Below are positions 8,808 through 15,785 of a DNA stretch of 42,066 bases, in pieces. The translations under genes and the position numbers were made by a program. This DNA comes from Acidimicrobiaceae bacterium (GTDB lineage: Bacteria > Actinomycetota > Acidimicrobiia > Acidimicrobiales > Aldehydirespiratoraceae): positions 1 to 42,066 of the forward strand of contig VXWX01000022.1 of NCBI GenBank assembly GCA_009835735.1. The letters are read 5' to 3'. The notes beneath the pieces are model-generated. The model saw only the letters and a program-made list of their open reading frames with translations. It searched no databases and was not told where the DNA came from. The number at the start of each line of letters is the position of its first letter. Position 1 is the first letter of the stretch.

Positions 8808-8836
8808 TTGACATTCGCTCTTTGGTAATGCAAACT
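8808..8836 (+). promoter_or_regulatory. Promoter of the membrane protein/regulator pair
   Basis: A consensus -35 TTGACA at 8808-8813 is followed after 17 bases by CAAACT (8831-8836), a weak -10 with the key A at position 2 and T at position 6. The weak -10 lies inside the operator-like palindrome, so a repressor bound there would cover it. Assignment of the -10 is by spacing. Confidence 0.5.
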
Positions 8837-8855
8837 AGTTTGTATTGCAAACTAG
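8831..8855 (+). promoter_or_regulatory. Operator-like cluster of CAAACTAG half-sites
   Basis: CAAACTAGTTTG (8831-8842) is a perfect 12-base palindrome. CAAACTAG recurs at 8848-8855, exactly 17 bases after the first copy, both preceded by TG. The result is two direct copies plus an inverted copy (CTAGTTTG at 8835-8842) with a 5-base gap to the third. It lies between the -35 and the ribosome site of the 8874 gene. The adjacent winged-helix gene at 9514 is the obvious candidate binder (inference). Confidence 0.6.
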
Positions 8856-8873
8856 GCCGAGGGAGGGCGATAG

Positions 8874-9506
8874 ATGGAGACATTCGACGAGGGCGCAGAC
8901 GCCCTGACGGCGGAGGAGAGCTGGCAGGCCATCCACACCACCATGGATGACGCCCGCAGCGCGATGTACCTGGCCGGGAGCACTGCGATCATGCTGCTGT
9001 GGGGCGTGATCGTGTCGGTGGGCTACTTCACCCATTTCGCCATCGACACGCTCGCCACCGAGTTCGCCGAGGACAGGCCGTGGTTCCCTGGCCCGCTGTG
9101 GGGCGGCCTCGGGACAGTGGGTGGAGTGTGCAGCGGCATCATCGGTCACCGAGCGGGCAACACGATGGCGACCAGCGAAGCGGCCCGCCGTGCCGGGATC
9201 AGGGTGTTCTTCTTTTGGACTTCCGTGGTGGGGGCCGCGTTCCTCCTGACAGCGACAGCCGGGTTGTGGAACCCCGATAGCGCGGACGCCGCGCCACGCG
9301 TCTTTGTCGGCGTGATAGCGCTCGGTTACGTCCTCTTCGGCATCATGCACCGTCCGGTGATTGCGGTGTTGGGACTGGGATACGCGGCCGCGTTCTACAT
9401 CCCGGACTACCTTCTCGGGGATGCCGCAATGGCGGTGTCGGGATCGGCGATGGTTGCGATGACCGCGGCCGGTTTCGCGTGGGTCTTCAGGACCCGCGTG
9501 TGGTGA
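8874..9506 (+). CDS. Multi-pass membrane protein of unknown function
   Basis: 210 residues, no family recognised. After an acidic cytoplasmic-like N-terminus of about 35 residues (METFDEGADALTAEESW) there are roughly five hydrophobic segments: AIMLLWGVIVSVGYF, LWGGLGTVGGVCSGIIG, FFWTSVVGAAFLLTATAG, VGVIALGYVLFGIM followed by IAVLGLGYAAAFYIP, and AMVAMTAAGFAWVF. The ATG follows GGGAGGG about 8 bases upstream. It is followed after 7 bases by a winged-helix regulator and preceded by a repeated operator, a layout typical of an auto-regulated membrane protein/repressor pair. Confidence 0.8.
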   Translation: METFDEGADALTAEESWQAIHTTMDDARSAMYLAGSTAIMLLWGVIVSVGYFTHFAIDTLATEFAEDRPWFPGPLWGGLGTVGGVCSGIIGHRAGNTMATSEAARRAGIRVFFFWTSVVGAAFLLTATAGLWNPDSADAAPRVFVGVIALGYVLFGIMHRPVIAVLGLGYAAAFYIPDYLLGDAAMAVSGSAMVAMTAAGFAWVFRTRVW

Positions 9507-9513
9507 GCTTGCG

Positions 9514-9846
9514 GTGAGCGCCGACTCCTCCACGGCTGCCGAGGCGGCCATCCTCGACGAAATGATCCACCAGCCGACCCGGCTGCGGATCATGACGCTG
9601 CTTGTCTCGGTTCCGCAGTTGGACCACTTGGCCTACGGGTTCATCCAGCAGACCCTGGATCTGACCGGCGGCAACCTCACCATCCATCTGCGCAAGCTCG
9701 AGGCCGCGGGCTACTTGGAGATCACCAAGGAGTTCCAGGGGTCCAAGCCCCGCACCTGGATACAGGCGACGGCCACCGGCCGGCGCGCCTACGCCGACTA
9801 CCTGTCGAACCTCGAGAAGGCGCTCGGCCTGCACATTCCCAAGTGA
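9514..9846 (+). CDS. Winged-helix transcriptional regulator (HTH_34-like)
   Basis: A single-domain DNA-binding protein of 110 residues. The block ILDEMIHQPTRLRIMTLLVSV, then LDLTGGNLTIHLRKLEAAGYLEI (recognition helix and following strand), then FQGSKPRTWIQATATGRRAY (the wing) match the MarR/ArsR-like winged-helix proteins grouped as HTH_34. No ligand or metal-binding Cys residues are visible. The GTG start is 7 bases after the stop of the membrane protein gene, so the two are one operon. The CAAACTAG repeats in the shared promoter are the likely binding site, implying autoregulation. Confidence 0.85.
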   Translation: MSADSSTAAEAAILDEMIHQPTRLRIMTLLVSVPQLDHLAYGFIQQTLDLTGGNLTIHLRKLEAAGYLEITKEFQGSKPRTWIQATATGRRAYADYLSNLEKALGLHIPK

Positions 9847-9877
9847 GAAGCACTCGGCGATCGATGGAGCCCGGCCG

Positions 9878-10504
9878 CTAGCCAAGGTCGGTGGCGCCTG
9901 ACGGCACACTGAAATCGCCGAGGTAGCGCACGCCTAGCCAGGATCCGATCATGCCGCCGGCGGTGGATAGGGCTAGGTCGCCGACGGTGTCGCCGTAGGT
10001 GAGGGCCAGGCCGCCGCCGGCGCCGGTCTCGGCCACGATCCACTCCGCGATCTCCCAGCCCACGATGGCCAGCGCGCCGATGCCCGCCCCCAGCAGCCAG
10101 GCGTCGCGGCTTGACATCGCTGCCGCGGAGCCGCCGCGGCGATAGCGCCAGGCGTGGAACGCGGCCACCAGGAGTATCCAGTTGATGGTATGCAGCACGT
10201 CGTCGGTGGCGTCGTAAGCGTCGTAGAGCCCGACCAGGTTGCCGAGGGTGTCCAGCAGGAACGGTGCCACCACCAGCACGTCCGCGGTGGCCGGATAGGG
10301 CCGGAAGCGGCGCCGCCACGCCAGCGGCACGATCGCAGCCGACAGCATGAACAGCGGGAACCTGAAGGCCATGCCCTTGCCCTCGAGTTGGTCCAGCGGC
10401 ACCGTCAGGGCGACCACGAAGGCCAGCGCCAGCGCCGCCTTCATTGCCATGGCTGCCCAGGTCGCGCCGCGGCCAGCGTCCAGACGTTCAGCGCCAGTGC
10501 TCAC
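9878..10504 (-). CDS. DUF2238/YjdF-like small membrane protein
   Basis: About 208 residues with six hydrophobic segments. Diagnostic blocks for the DUF2238-type family are LLDTLGNLVGLYDAYD, LHTINWILL, IVGWEIAEWIV and TYGDTVGDLALSTAGGMIGSWLG, rich in conserved Asp/Glu/His near membrane faces. Function of the family is not known. I took the GTG at 10504 because it lies 50 bases beyond the aldolase stop; ATG at 10450 would give a protein 18 residues shorter and also fits. It is the last gene of the inositol gene train and converges with the regulator gene ending at 9846. Confidence 0.72.
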   Translation of the reverse strand: MSTGAERLDAGRGATWAAMAMKAALALAFVVALTVPLDQLEGKGMAFRFPLFMLSAAIVPLAWRRRFRPYPATADVLVVAPFLLDTLGNLVGLYDAYDATDDVLHTINWILLVAAFHAWRYRRGGSAAAMSSRDAWLLGAGIGALAIVGWEIAEWIVAETGAGGGLALTYGDTVGDLALSTAGGMIGSWLGVRYLGDFSVPSGATDLG

Positions 10505-10554
10505 AGACCGGCACTCTACGAGCGCCGACCAGCCCGAAGGCCGGGAGGCCGCGC

Positions 10555-11403
10555 CTAGCTGAGCAAGCTGCGGAGTTCGGGTAGGCGGGGGGCGACCAGG
10601 TCGGAGATGATCCCCGGCCTGTCTGACGGTGAGGCCAGGGCGGCTTCGCCCCATAGTGCTCGGCCGGCCATGAAACCGGAGCAGCCCGCGGCCACTGCGG
10701 CCGCGACCTGGTCGCGGTAGGACTCGTAGTTGCCGCCACCCGACAGCAGCGTCCACGGCATGTGGCAGCGCTCGGTGATCTCGGCGCAGGCCGCGGCCCA
10801 CACTCTGCGGTCAGGCTCGTGGGCGGGGTCCACCGGGAAGGGCAGCTTGAGCAGGTGCGGATCCATGGCCGCGAAGCGCTCGACGGTCTCGATCACGATG
10901 GCGCGGCGGGCGGCCGGATCGCTCAGCCCGTAGAACAGAGGCTCCAGCACCAGCGGGATCCCCACCCGTCGGCACTCGGCGAGGATCTCGGCCGCCACTC
11001 TCTCTTGGGCCGTCCCGTGGGGGCGATCTGGCCGGTACAGCACGAGCAGCTTGGCAGCCGAGGCCCCGCAGCCGGCGGCAGCTTCCACCGACCAGCCCTC
11101 AAGGACTCGGGTGGGCGCAGCCTCGGGATCGGCCGCGTAGCCCTGGGCCTCCAGGGCGGCGGTGAACCCGACGCCGGCGGGCAGCGTGCCGTCGAGCAGC
11201 TGGGGGATCGAGTACTCGGGTTCGAGCATCACCCCCGTGGCGCCTGCAGCCAGCGCCCCGACCAGCTCGCGCTTCAGATCGGTGATGTCTTCGGCGCTGA
11301 CCGATTCCTGGTCATCGGGGGCCAGGACAGCCCGTAGCGAGTCACGGTGGTCGATGGCCAGGACCCCGAAGCGACCGCCGTCGGAGATCCCGTCCAGGCT
11401 CAC
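10555..11403 (-). CDS. LacD-like class I aldolase, candidate 2-deoxy-5-keto-gluconate-6-phosphate aldolase
   Basis: 282 residues of the tagatose-1,6-bisphosphate aldolase (LacD/YihT) type of TIM barrel. Supporting blocks: FGVLAIDHRDSLRAVL near the N-terminus, GVMLEPEYSIPQLL, AAKLLVLYRPD (K118), IPLVLEPLFY, DPHLLKLPFPVD with K186 where LacD has its Schiff-base Lys, and the C-terminal phosphate-binding LLSGGGNYESY and GCSGFMAGRALWGEA. No IolJ-type class II aldolase is present, so this is the best candidate for splitting the phosphorylated product of IolC into dihydroxyacetone phosphate and malonate semialdehyde (inference). Similar domains (DUF2090) are fused to IolC in some proteobacteria. Its GTG start overlaps the iolB stop as GTGA, so the two are coupled. 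Confidence 0.82.
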   Translation of the reverse strand: MSLDGISDGGRFGVLAIDHRDSLRAVLAPDDQESVSAEDITDLKRELVGALAAGATGVMLEPEYSIPQLLDGTLPAGVGFTAALEAQGYAADPEAAPTRVLEGWSVEAAAGCGASAAKLLVLYRPDRPHGTAQERVAAEILAECRRVGIPLVLEPLFYGLSDPAARRAIVIETVERFAAMDPHLLKLPFPVDPAHEPDRRVWAAACAEITERCHMPWTLLSGGGNYESYRDQVAAAVAAGCSGFMAGRALWGEAALASPSDRPGIISDLVAPRLPELRSLLS

Positions 11404-12263
11404 GAGCCGACCCCGGGGCCGTCCGGGGTCACCACCGGCAGGCCCCACTCCCCCGCCGTCCAGTCGGCCTCGATCCAGGTGTGCTCGGCCATGAAGCACG
11501 GCGGCGTGCGGCGCTCGTCGTCCTGGAGCTCGCCCGCGAGGTAGTTCAGGAAGTACATGTTCGAGCCCGGGCAGGTCACCGAGGTGTGGTAGCCCTTGGG
11601 CACCAGGGCCACGTCGCCGTCGGTAACCACCATAGCATCGTCGTAGTCCTCGTCGTCCCGCCAGTTGCGGTGGATGGCGTAGCCCTCGGACCGGTCGAGA
11701 CGGAAGTAGTAGACCTCCTCGAGGTACGGCGAGCCGTCACGGCCGTCGTGGCAGTGCGGCGGCCACCCCGACCACGTGCCGCGGGGCACGTACACCTCGT
11801 AGAGGATGAGCCGCTCCGCCGGCAGCGGATGGGACAGCGAATGGACCACCTGGCGGTAGGCCTGCCCGCCGCCCCGGATCTCGATCCGCATTTCCGACGG
11901 CTCGAAGACCCGCACCGGGTATCGGCCCTCGGCTGGAGCCGAACCCACCGATGCCTGCAGTCCGGCCTCGGACTCGATCCGGTACGGGGTCCCCGGAGGC
12001 AGGTAGACGATGCTCGCCATCTGGGTGAACACCGAGTCCCGGCTCAACTCGACCTCCATGTCGCCGTCGCCGACCACTACCCGGCCCTCGCCGGACAGCG
12101 GCACGATGGCGGTCTCCCGGTCGGCCGCCATGCCCGACCACGGCGAACCCGGGTTCACCTCGACCACCCCGAACTCCACATGGCCCCAGCCCGCGGACTC
12201 GGGCGTCACGTGGAGGATCCGTCCCGGCCCCCCGGTCGGACGGATCAGCGACGAACTGGTCAT
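11400..12263 (-). CDS. iolB: 5-deoxy-glucuronate isomerase
   Basis: Isomerises 5-deoxy-D-glucuronate to 2-deoxy-5-keto-D-gluconate in myo-inositol catabolism. 287 residues, typical for the bicupin IolB family. Visible hallmarks are ITPESAGW-type N-terminus (HVTPESAGWGHVEFGV), VYLPPGTPY, RLILYEVYVPRGTWSGWPPHCHDGRDG with metal-binding His residues, EEVYYFRL, VPKGYHTSVTCPGSNMYFLNYLAG and the C-terminal DPAHTW-equivalent MAEHTWIEADW. The ATG is preceded by GGAGGCAGG at a good distance. It lies 75 bases after the RmlD-like gene, across an inverted repeat, and overlaps the aldolase gene. Confidence 0.96.
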   Translation of the reverse strand: MTSSSLIRPTGGPGRILHVTPESAGWGHVEFGVVEVNPGSPWSGMAADRETAIVPLSGEGRVVVGDGDMEVELSRDSVFTQMASIVYLPPGTPYRIESEAGLQASVGSAPAEGRYPVRVFEPSEMRIEIRGGGQAYRQVVHSLSHPLPAERLILYEVYVPRGTWSGWPPHCHDGRDGSPYLEEVYYFRLDRSEGYAIHRNWRDDEDYDDAMVVTDGDVALVPKGYHTSVTCPGSNMYFLNYLAGELQDDERRTPPCFMAEHTWIEADWTAGEWGLPVVTPDGPGVGS

Positions 12264-12292
12264 GTTCCTGCCTCCGTTATCGGCGGGCGAAA

Positions 12293-12337
12293 TCTCGGGT
12301 CGAAAACCAGTGGCATACGCCTAAAACCGACCCGAGA
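12293..12337 (-). terminator. Inverted repeat between the RmlD-like gene and iolB
   Basis: TCTCGGGTCG (12293-12302) and CGACCCGAGA (12328-12337) are perfect 10-base complementary arms separated by 25 bases; a smaller GGCGTATGCC hairpin can form inside. The element begins 1 base after the stop of the upstream gene and is followed only by a short ATTT, so it may be a partial terminator, a processing site or an operator. Partial read-through into iolB is expected since iolB has no separate recognisable promoter. Confidence 0.5.
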
Positions 12338-12338
12338 A

Positions 12339-13304
12339 TCAGTAGGCGAGGGCGCCGGAAGTCCGCTCGTGGCGGAACCGGGTCAGCAGCTCGCGGATCT
12401 TGGGCGGCTCGTAGCCGAGGACCTCCCTCGAGCGCCGCACCGTGAGGCTGGTGTCGTACGGAATCGGGAACTCGCCCACGGCTCCCACCGCGCCGGTGTC
12501 GGGCGGCGCGGAGCTGAGCAGCGACGGATCCAAGTCGAAGACATCGCACGCGATGCGGGCCAACTCCATCCGGCCCGCGGACTCACCGCCGCAGCAGTGG
12601 AAGACACCGACGGCGCCATCGTCGGCCGCGATGCGCCACATCACCTCGGCGCACTCGCTGGCCAGCGACGGCGAGGCCACCATGTTGATGTTGTCGGCCT
12701 CCCACACCGCGAACGGGCGACCCTCCTCCAGCGCGCCGACGATCGAGGTGACGAAGTAGCCGAAGCCGCCGTCCTGCACCCGGGGCGTGTGGTCGCGCAT
12801 CCAGTGCATGCCGCTCACGGCCGACACCCGGGCCACCGCGGCGTGCTCCGCGCCCAGCATGGCGGCCTGCTCGCTGGCCATCTTGAGCACGCCGTAGAGG
12901 TTGACCGGGTTGGGCGGCGTGTCCTCGTCGGCGCCCGACTGGGTGCCGTCGAACACCCAGTCGGTGGACACCAGGATCAGCTTGGCCCCCACCTCGTCGG
13001 CCGCTCGGGCCAGAGTCGCGGTGGTGCCCACGTAGCTGCGCCAGGCCAGGTCCCGGTCGGCGTACATTGCCGCGAAGTCGTTGAGGATCATCGAGTGGAT
13101 GATCACGTCGGGTTCGAACGCACCCACGCTGGCCCGCACCGCCTCGTCGTCGAGCAGGTCGAGGCGCTCGGTGGTGAAACCGCCGGTATCGGTGGGCACG
13201 AACCGGTGCACCGGGCAGTGCACCTCGGCGCCGTGGCGCTCGGAGAACACCTTGACGATGTTCGACCCGACGAACCCGGTGCCCCCGGTCACATAGGCCC
13301 GCAC
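12339..13304 (-). CDS. RmlD-like NAD(P)-dependent sugar reductase/epimerase
   Basis: 321 residues of the extended short-chain dehydrogenase group. The nucleotide site is VTGGTGFVGSNIV. LILVSTDWVFDGT and the active-site YGVLKMASE (Tyr-x3-Lys) follow the dTDP-4-dehydrorhamnose reductase pattern. GVFHCCGGESAGRMELAR matches the RmlD C-terminal region. No dTDP-sugar genes are nearby. It stands between iolG and iolB, so a keto-cyclitol or a deoxy-uronate intermediate is a more likely substrate than a nucleotide sugar (inference). The GTG start has GGGGAAGG 7 bases upstream and lies 16 bases after the iolG stop. Confidence 0.85.
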   Translation of the reverse strand: MRAYVTGGTGFVGSNIVKVFSERHGAEVHCPVHRFVPTDTGGFTTERLDLLDDEAVRASVGAFEPDVIIHSMILNDFAAMYADRDLAWRSYVGTTATLARAADEVGAKLILVSTDWVFDGTQSGADEDTPPNPVNLYGVLKMASEQAAMLGAEHAAVARVSAVSGMHWMRDHTPRVQDGGFGYFVTSIVGALEEGRPFAVWEADNINMVASPSLASECAEVMWRIAADDGAVGVFHCCGGESAGRMELARIACDVFDLDPSLLSSAPPDTGAVGAVGEFPIPYDTSLTVRRSREVLGYEPPKIRELLTRFRHERTSGALAY

Positions 13305-13320
13305 GGCAAACCTTCCCCGC

Positions 13321-14331
13321 TCAGCCGATCTCGGCGATGGCCACCGGGCGGCCCTCGCGAACGGCGGTCCACGCGGCTAGGCCCATCACCAGCGGCGCCC
13401 GGCCGTCGGCCAGGTTCACCGGCGACGGCGCGCCACCGACCGTGGCCACGAACGCGTCCCACTCGGCCAGGTACGACGGGATGTAGCGATCCAGGAAGAA
13501 GTAGGGCAGCGGCCGGCCGTGGGAGCCGTCCCCATCCCAGTACTGCGTCGTGGCCGAGGGCGGATTGTCCGAGCAGGCCATCCCCTTCGACCCGAACGCC
13601 TCCAACCGCTGGTCGTAGCCGTACACCGCCTGTCGGCTGTTGTCGATGGTGGTTATCGCTCCGTTCTCGTGGGTCACCACCACCACCGCGGTGTCGAGGT
13701 CGCCGGCCTCACCGATGGCTGGATCGACCCGCACTCCCCCGGTGGCGTACACCTCGACCGCTTCGCTGCCGGTCACGAAACGGGCCATGTCGAAGTCGTG
13801 GATGGTCATGTCGCAGAAGATCCCGCCCGACACCTCGATGTAAGCGATCGGCGGCGGGTCAGGGTCCCGGCTGGAGATGCGGACCAGATGCACATCGCCC
13901 ACATCGCCAGCGGCGACCCGGTCGCGCACATGGCGGTGGGCCTCGTCGAAGCGCCGGTTGAAGCCCACCTGCACCGCGATGCCGGCCGCGGTGGCCGCCG
14001 CGATACCCCGGTCCACCTCGGCCAAGTCCAACGACAGCGGCTTCTCGACGAAGGCCGGCTTGCCCGCGGCCGCCACCTCCACCAGCAGGTCGATGTGGGT
14101 GTCGGTCGAGCTGCATATCGCCACCGCGTCGACGTCTGAGGACTCGATGAGTTCAGCTGCGCTCGACGCGTGGCGGGCGCCGAACGCCTCAGCTACGCCG
14201 GCAGCCGCGTCATCGAACACGTCATAGACGGCAACCAGGTCGGTGCCCGCCACCCGTCGGGACACCAGCTCGGCGTGCATCGAGCCGATGCGACCGCAGC
14301 CCAGCAGCCCGACGCGGACGGCATCGCTCAC
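13321..14331 (-). CDS. iolG: Inositol 2-dehydrogenase (Gfo/Idh/MocA family)
   Basis: Oxidises myo-inositol to 2-keto-myo-inositol with NAD+, the entry step of the pathway. 336 residues. The Rossmann site is GLLGCGRIGSMHAE at the N-terminus; EKPLSLDLAE carries the family Lys; VQVGFNRRFD and SGGIFCDMTIHDFDMARF (Asp-x3-His active-site pair) are characteristic of IolG, as is the C-terminal PYFFLDRYIPSYLAEWDAF. The open frame extends further upstream but overlaps the desaturase gene, and GTG 14331 is placed by a GTGA overlap with that gene's stop. Related inositol isomers may also be substrates. Confidence 0.93.
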   Translation of the reverse strand: MSDAVRVGLLGCGRIGSMHAELVSRRVAGTDLVAVYDVFDDAAAGVAEAFGARHASSAAELIESSDVDAVAICSSTDTHIDLLVEVAAAGKPAFVEKPLSLDLAEVDRGIAAATAAGIAVQVGFNRRFDEAHRHVRDRVAAGDVGDVHLVRISSRDPDPPPIAYIEVSGGIFCDMTIHDFDMARFVTGSEAVEVYATGGVRVDPAIGEAGDLDTAVVVVTHENGAITTIDNSRQAVYGYDQRLEAFGSKGMACSDNPPSATTQYWDGDGSHGRPLPYFFLDRYIPSYLAEWDAFVATVGGAPSPVNLADGRAPLVMGLAAWTAVREGRPVAIAEIG

Positions 14332-15785
14332 TGCGTCGCGTCCACCGGTGCGAGCGGCTCCAGCCGCGAGACCACCCGGCCGTTGCGGAGCGCCACGTCG
14401 TAGAGGGTGATCGGCTCGGTGGCCGGGTAGCGCAACGCCTCGCCGGTGCGCAGGTCGAAGCAGCCGTTGTGCTTGGGGCACTCGACCATGCAGTCGAGCA
14501 CCGCCCCCTCGGCCAGATGGGCCTGGCCGTGGGTGCACAGCCCGTCGCTCAGCACGAACTCACCGCCGGAGTCATCTGGTTCGATGTCGTCGGGGTCGAG
14601 GCGGTACAGCGCGTAGGTGGCGTCGCCCCGGTCGATCCGGCGAGCCGACCCGGCGCTCAGGCCCTCGGCCGGGCCGAGGTCGACCAGGCCGTCGTGCACC
14701 TCGCCGGCCCAGGCGGTGACGCCGGTGTTCACGAAGGTCCGACCCGGGGCGGCGACTTCGGGCACGTCGGGGCGGGGATCGTCGTAGGACGGGTCGCGCC
14801 ACTGGCGGCGAAGCGTGGTGAAGATCCGCCGGTAGGCACTGATGGTGGACGGGTCCGGCGGGGCCAGGTACTCCTTGATCTCCTCATGGAGAGCCGGCAG
14901 CGCGTAGTACGGCACCGTCGGGAAGATGTGGTGCTCGACGTGGTAGTTCATGTTCGAGTACAGGAACCTCAGGACGGGGTTCATGTACACGGTCCGGGAG
15001 TTGTAGCGGTGGTCGAGCACGTCCTCGCGCAAGCCGGCGTGCTGCGTCGCCCCGAAGAACACCATGAGCCACGCCCCGTAGAAGGTCGGCAACCCGATGT
15101 ACAGCGCCGGCACTATCGAGCCTATGGCGACGCACCACACCGCGGTACCGCCCAACACGGCGATGTAGGCCCGTGACTCCCACTTGAGCTTGGGCAGCTC
15201 GTCGACGGGGATGAAGTCCCGGGCGTCGTCGTCGACACGGCCCGCGGCGTGCTTGAGGGTGCGCCACACCGCCTTGGGCAGGATCATCACCGGCACGTAG
15301 ACCCCGAGCACTCGGCGCAGGTTCGACGGGCGGGGAAACATGATCTCGGGGTCGCGCCCCACCACGATCGTGTCGGTGTGGTGGCGTACATGCGACCAGC
15401 GCCACAGCGTGGGCTGGCGCAGCAACATGAAAGACGCGATGTAGTAGACGACGTCGTTCAGCCACTTGGTCCTGAACGCGGTGCCGTGCCCGCACTCGTG
15501 CCAGCGGGAGTCGCCGGCACCGCCGTATAGCGCGCCGTAGACCATGAACGCCGGCACAGCCCACCACGAGCCCAGTGCTCGGAACGCCAGATACCCGAAC
15601 ACGGCGAGCAGGCCCAGCCAAAGGATGGTGTCGCGGGCGGCCCGGGCGTTGGTCCGGGCCTGCAGGGCGCGCAGCCGCTCAGGATCGATGGGCGGGCGGA
15701 ACCACTCCGCCTCCACTAGCCCCTTCTCGATCGCCAGCGTCGAATCCGCGCCAGTGAGGCCGTAGTCCCGCACGGCTGCGGTCAC
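14328..15785 (-). CDS. Fatty-acid-desaturase-fold oxygenase fused to a Rieske ferredoxin (MocD-MocE-like)
   Basis: 485 residues with two parts. Residues about 50-330 form a membrane di-iron desaturase/hydroxylase domain with hydrophobic stretches near 53-90 and 205-248 and the three His boxes HECGH (96-100), HVRHH (132-136) and HVEHH (282-286). Residues about 350-480 form a Rieske [2Fe-2S] domain with CTH (417-419) and CPKH (436-439), spacing CxH-x16-CxxH. In rhizobial rhizopine catabolism, MocD (desaturase-like oxygenase) and MocE (Rieske ferredoxin) are separate proteins thought to demethylate 3-O-methyl-scyllo-inosamine. Here both are one chain inside an inositol operon. Start GTG overlaps the SDR stop, and its stop overlaps the iolG start. 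A MocF-like reductase is not in the window. A lipid desaturase role is possible but fits the context poorly. Confidence 0.85.
   Translation of the reverse strand: MTAAVRDYGLTGADSTLAIEKGLVEAEWFRPPIDPERLRALQARTNARAARDTILWLGLLAVFGYLAFRALGSWWAVPAFMVYGALYGGAGDSRWHECGHGTAFRTKWLNDVVYYIASFMLLRQPTLWRWSHVRHHTDTIVVGRDPEIMFPRPSNLRRVLGVYVPVMILPKAVWRTLKHAAGRVDDDARDFIPVDELPKLKWESRAYIAVLGGTAVWCVAIGSIVPALYIGLPTFYGAWLMVFFGATQHAGLREDVLDHRYNSRTVYMNPVLRFLYSNMNYHVEHHIFPTVPYYALPALHEEIKEYLAPPDPSTISAYRRIFTTLRRQWRDPSYDDPRPDVPEVAAPGRTFVNTGVTAWAGEVHDGLVDLGPAEGLSAGSARRIDRGDATYALYRLDPDDIEPDDSGGEFVLSDGLCTHGQAHLAEGAVLDCMVECPKHNGCFDLRTGEALRYPATEPITLYDVALRNGRVVSRLEPLAPVDATQ

Noticed and set aside
10505..10801. Upstream extension of the DUF2238-like open frame
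   Set aside because: It overlaps the aldolase coding region and is Arg/Gly-rich without similarity, so the start was placed at 10504.
11481..13961. An 826-codon + strand open frame opposite iolB, the RmlD-like gene and iolG
   Set aside because: Same antisense GC-bias effect; the minus-strand genes explain the region fully.
14328..15785. Possibility that the desaturase-Rieske fusion is two genes joined by a sequencing error
   Set aside because: The frame is continuous through a normal Pro/Asp-rich linker, and no internal start with a ribosome site was seen; fusion is the simpler reading.
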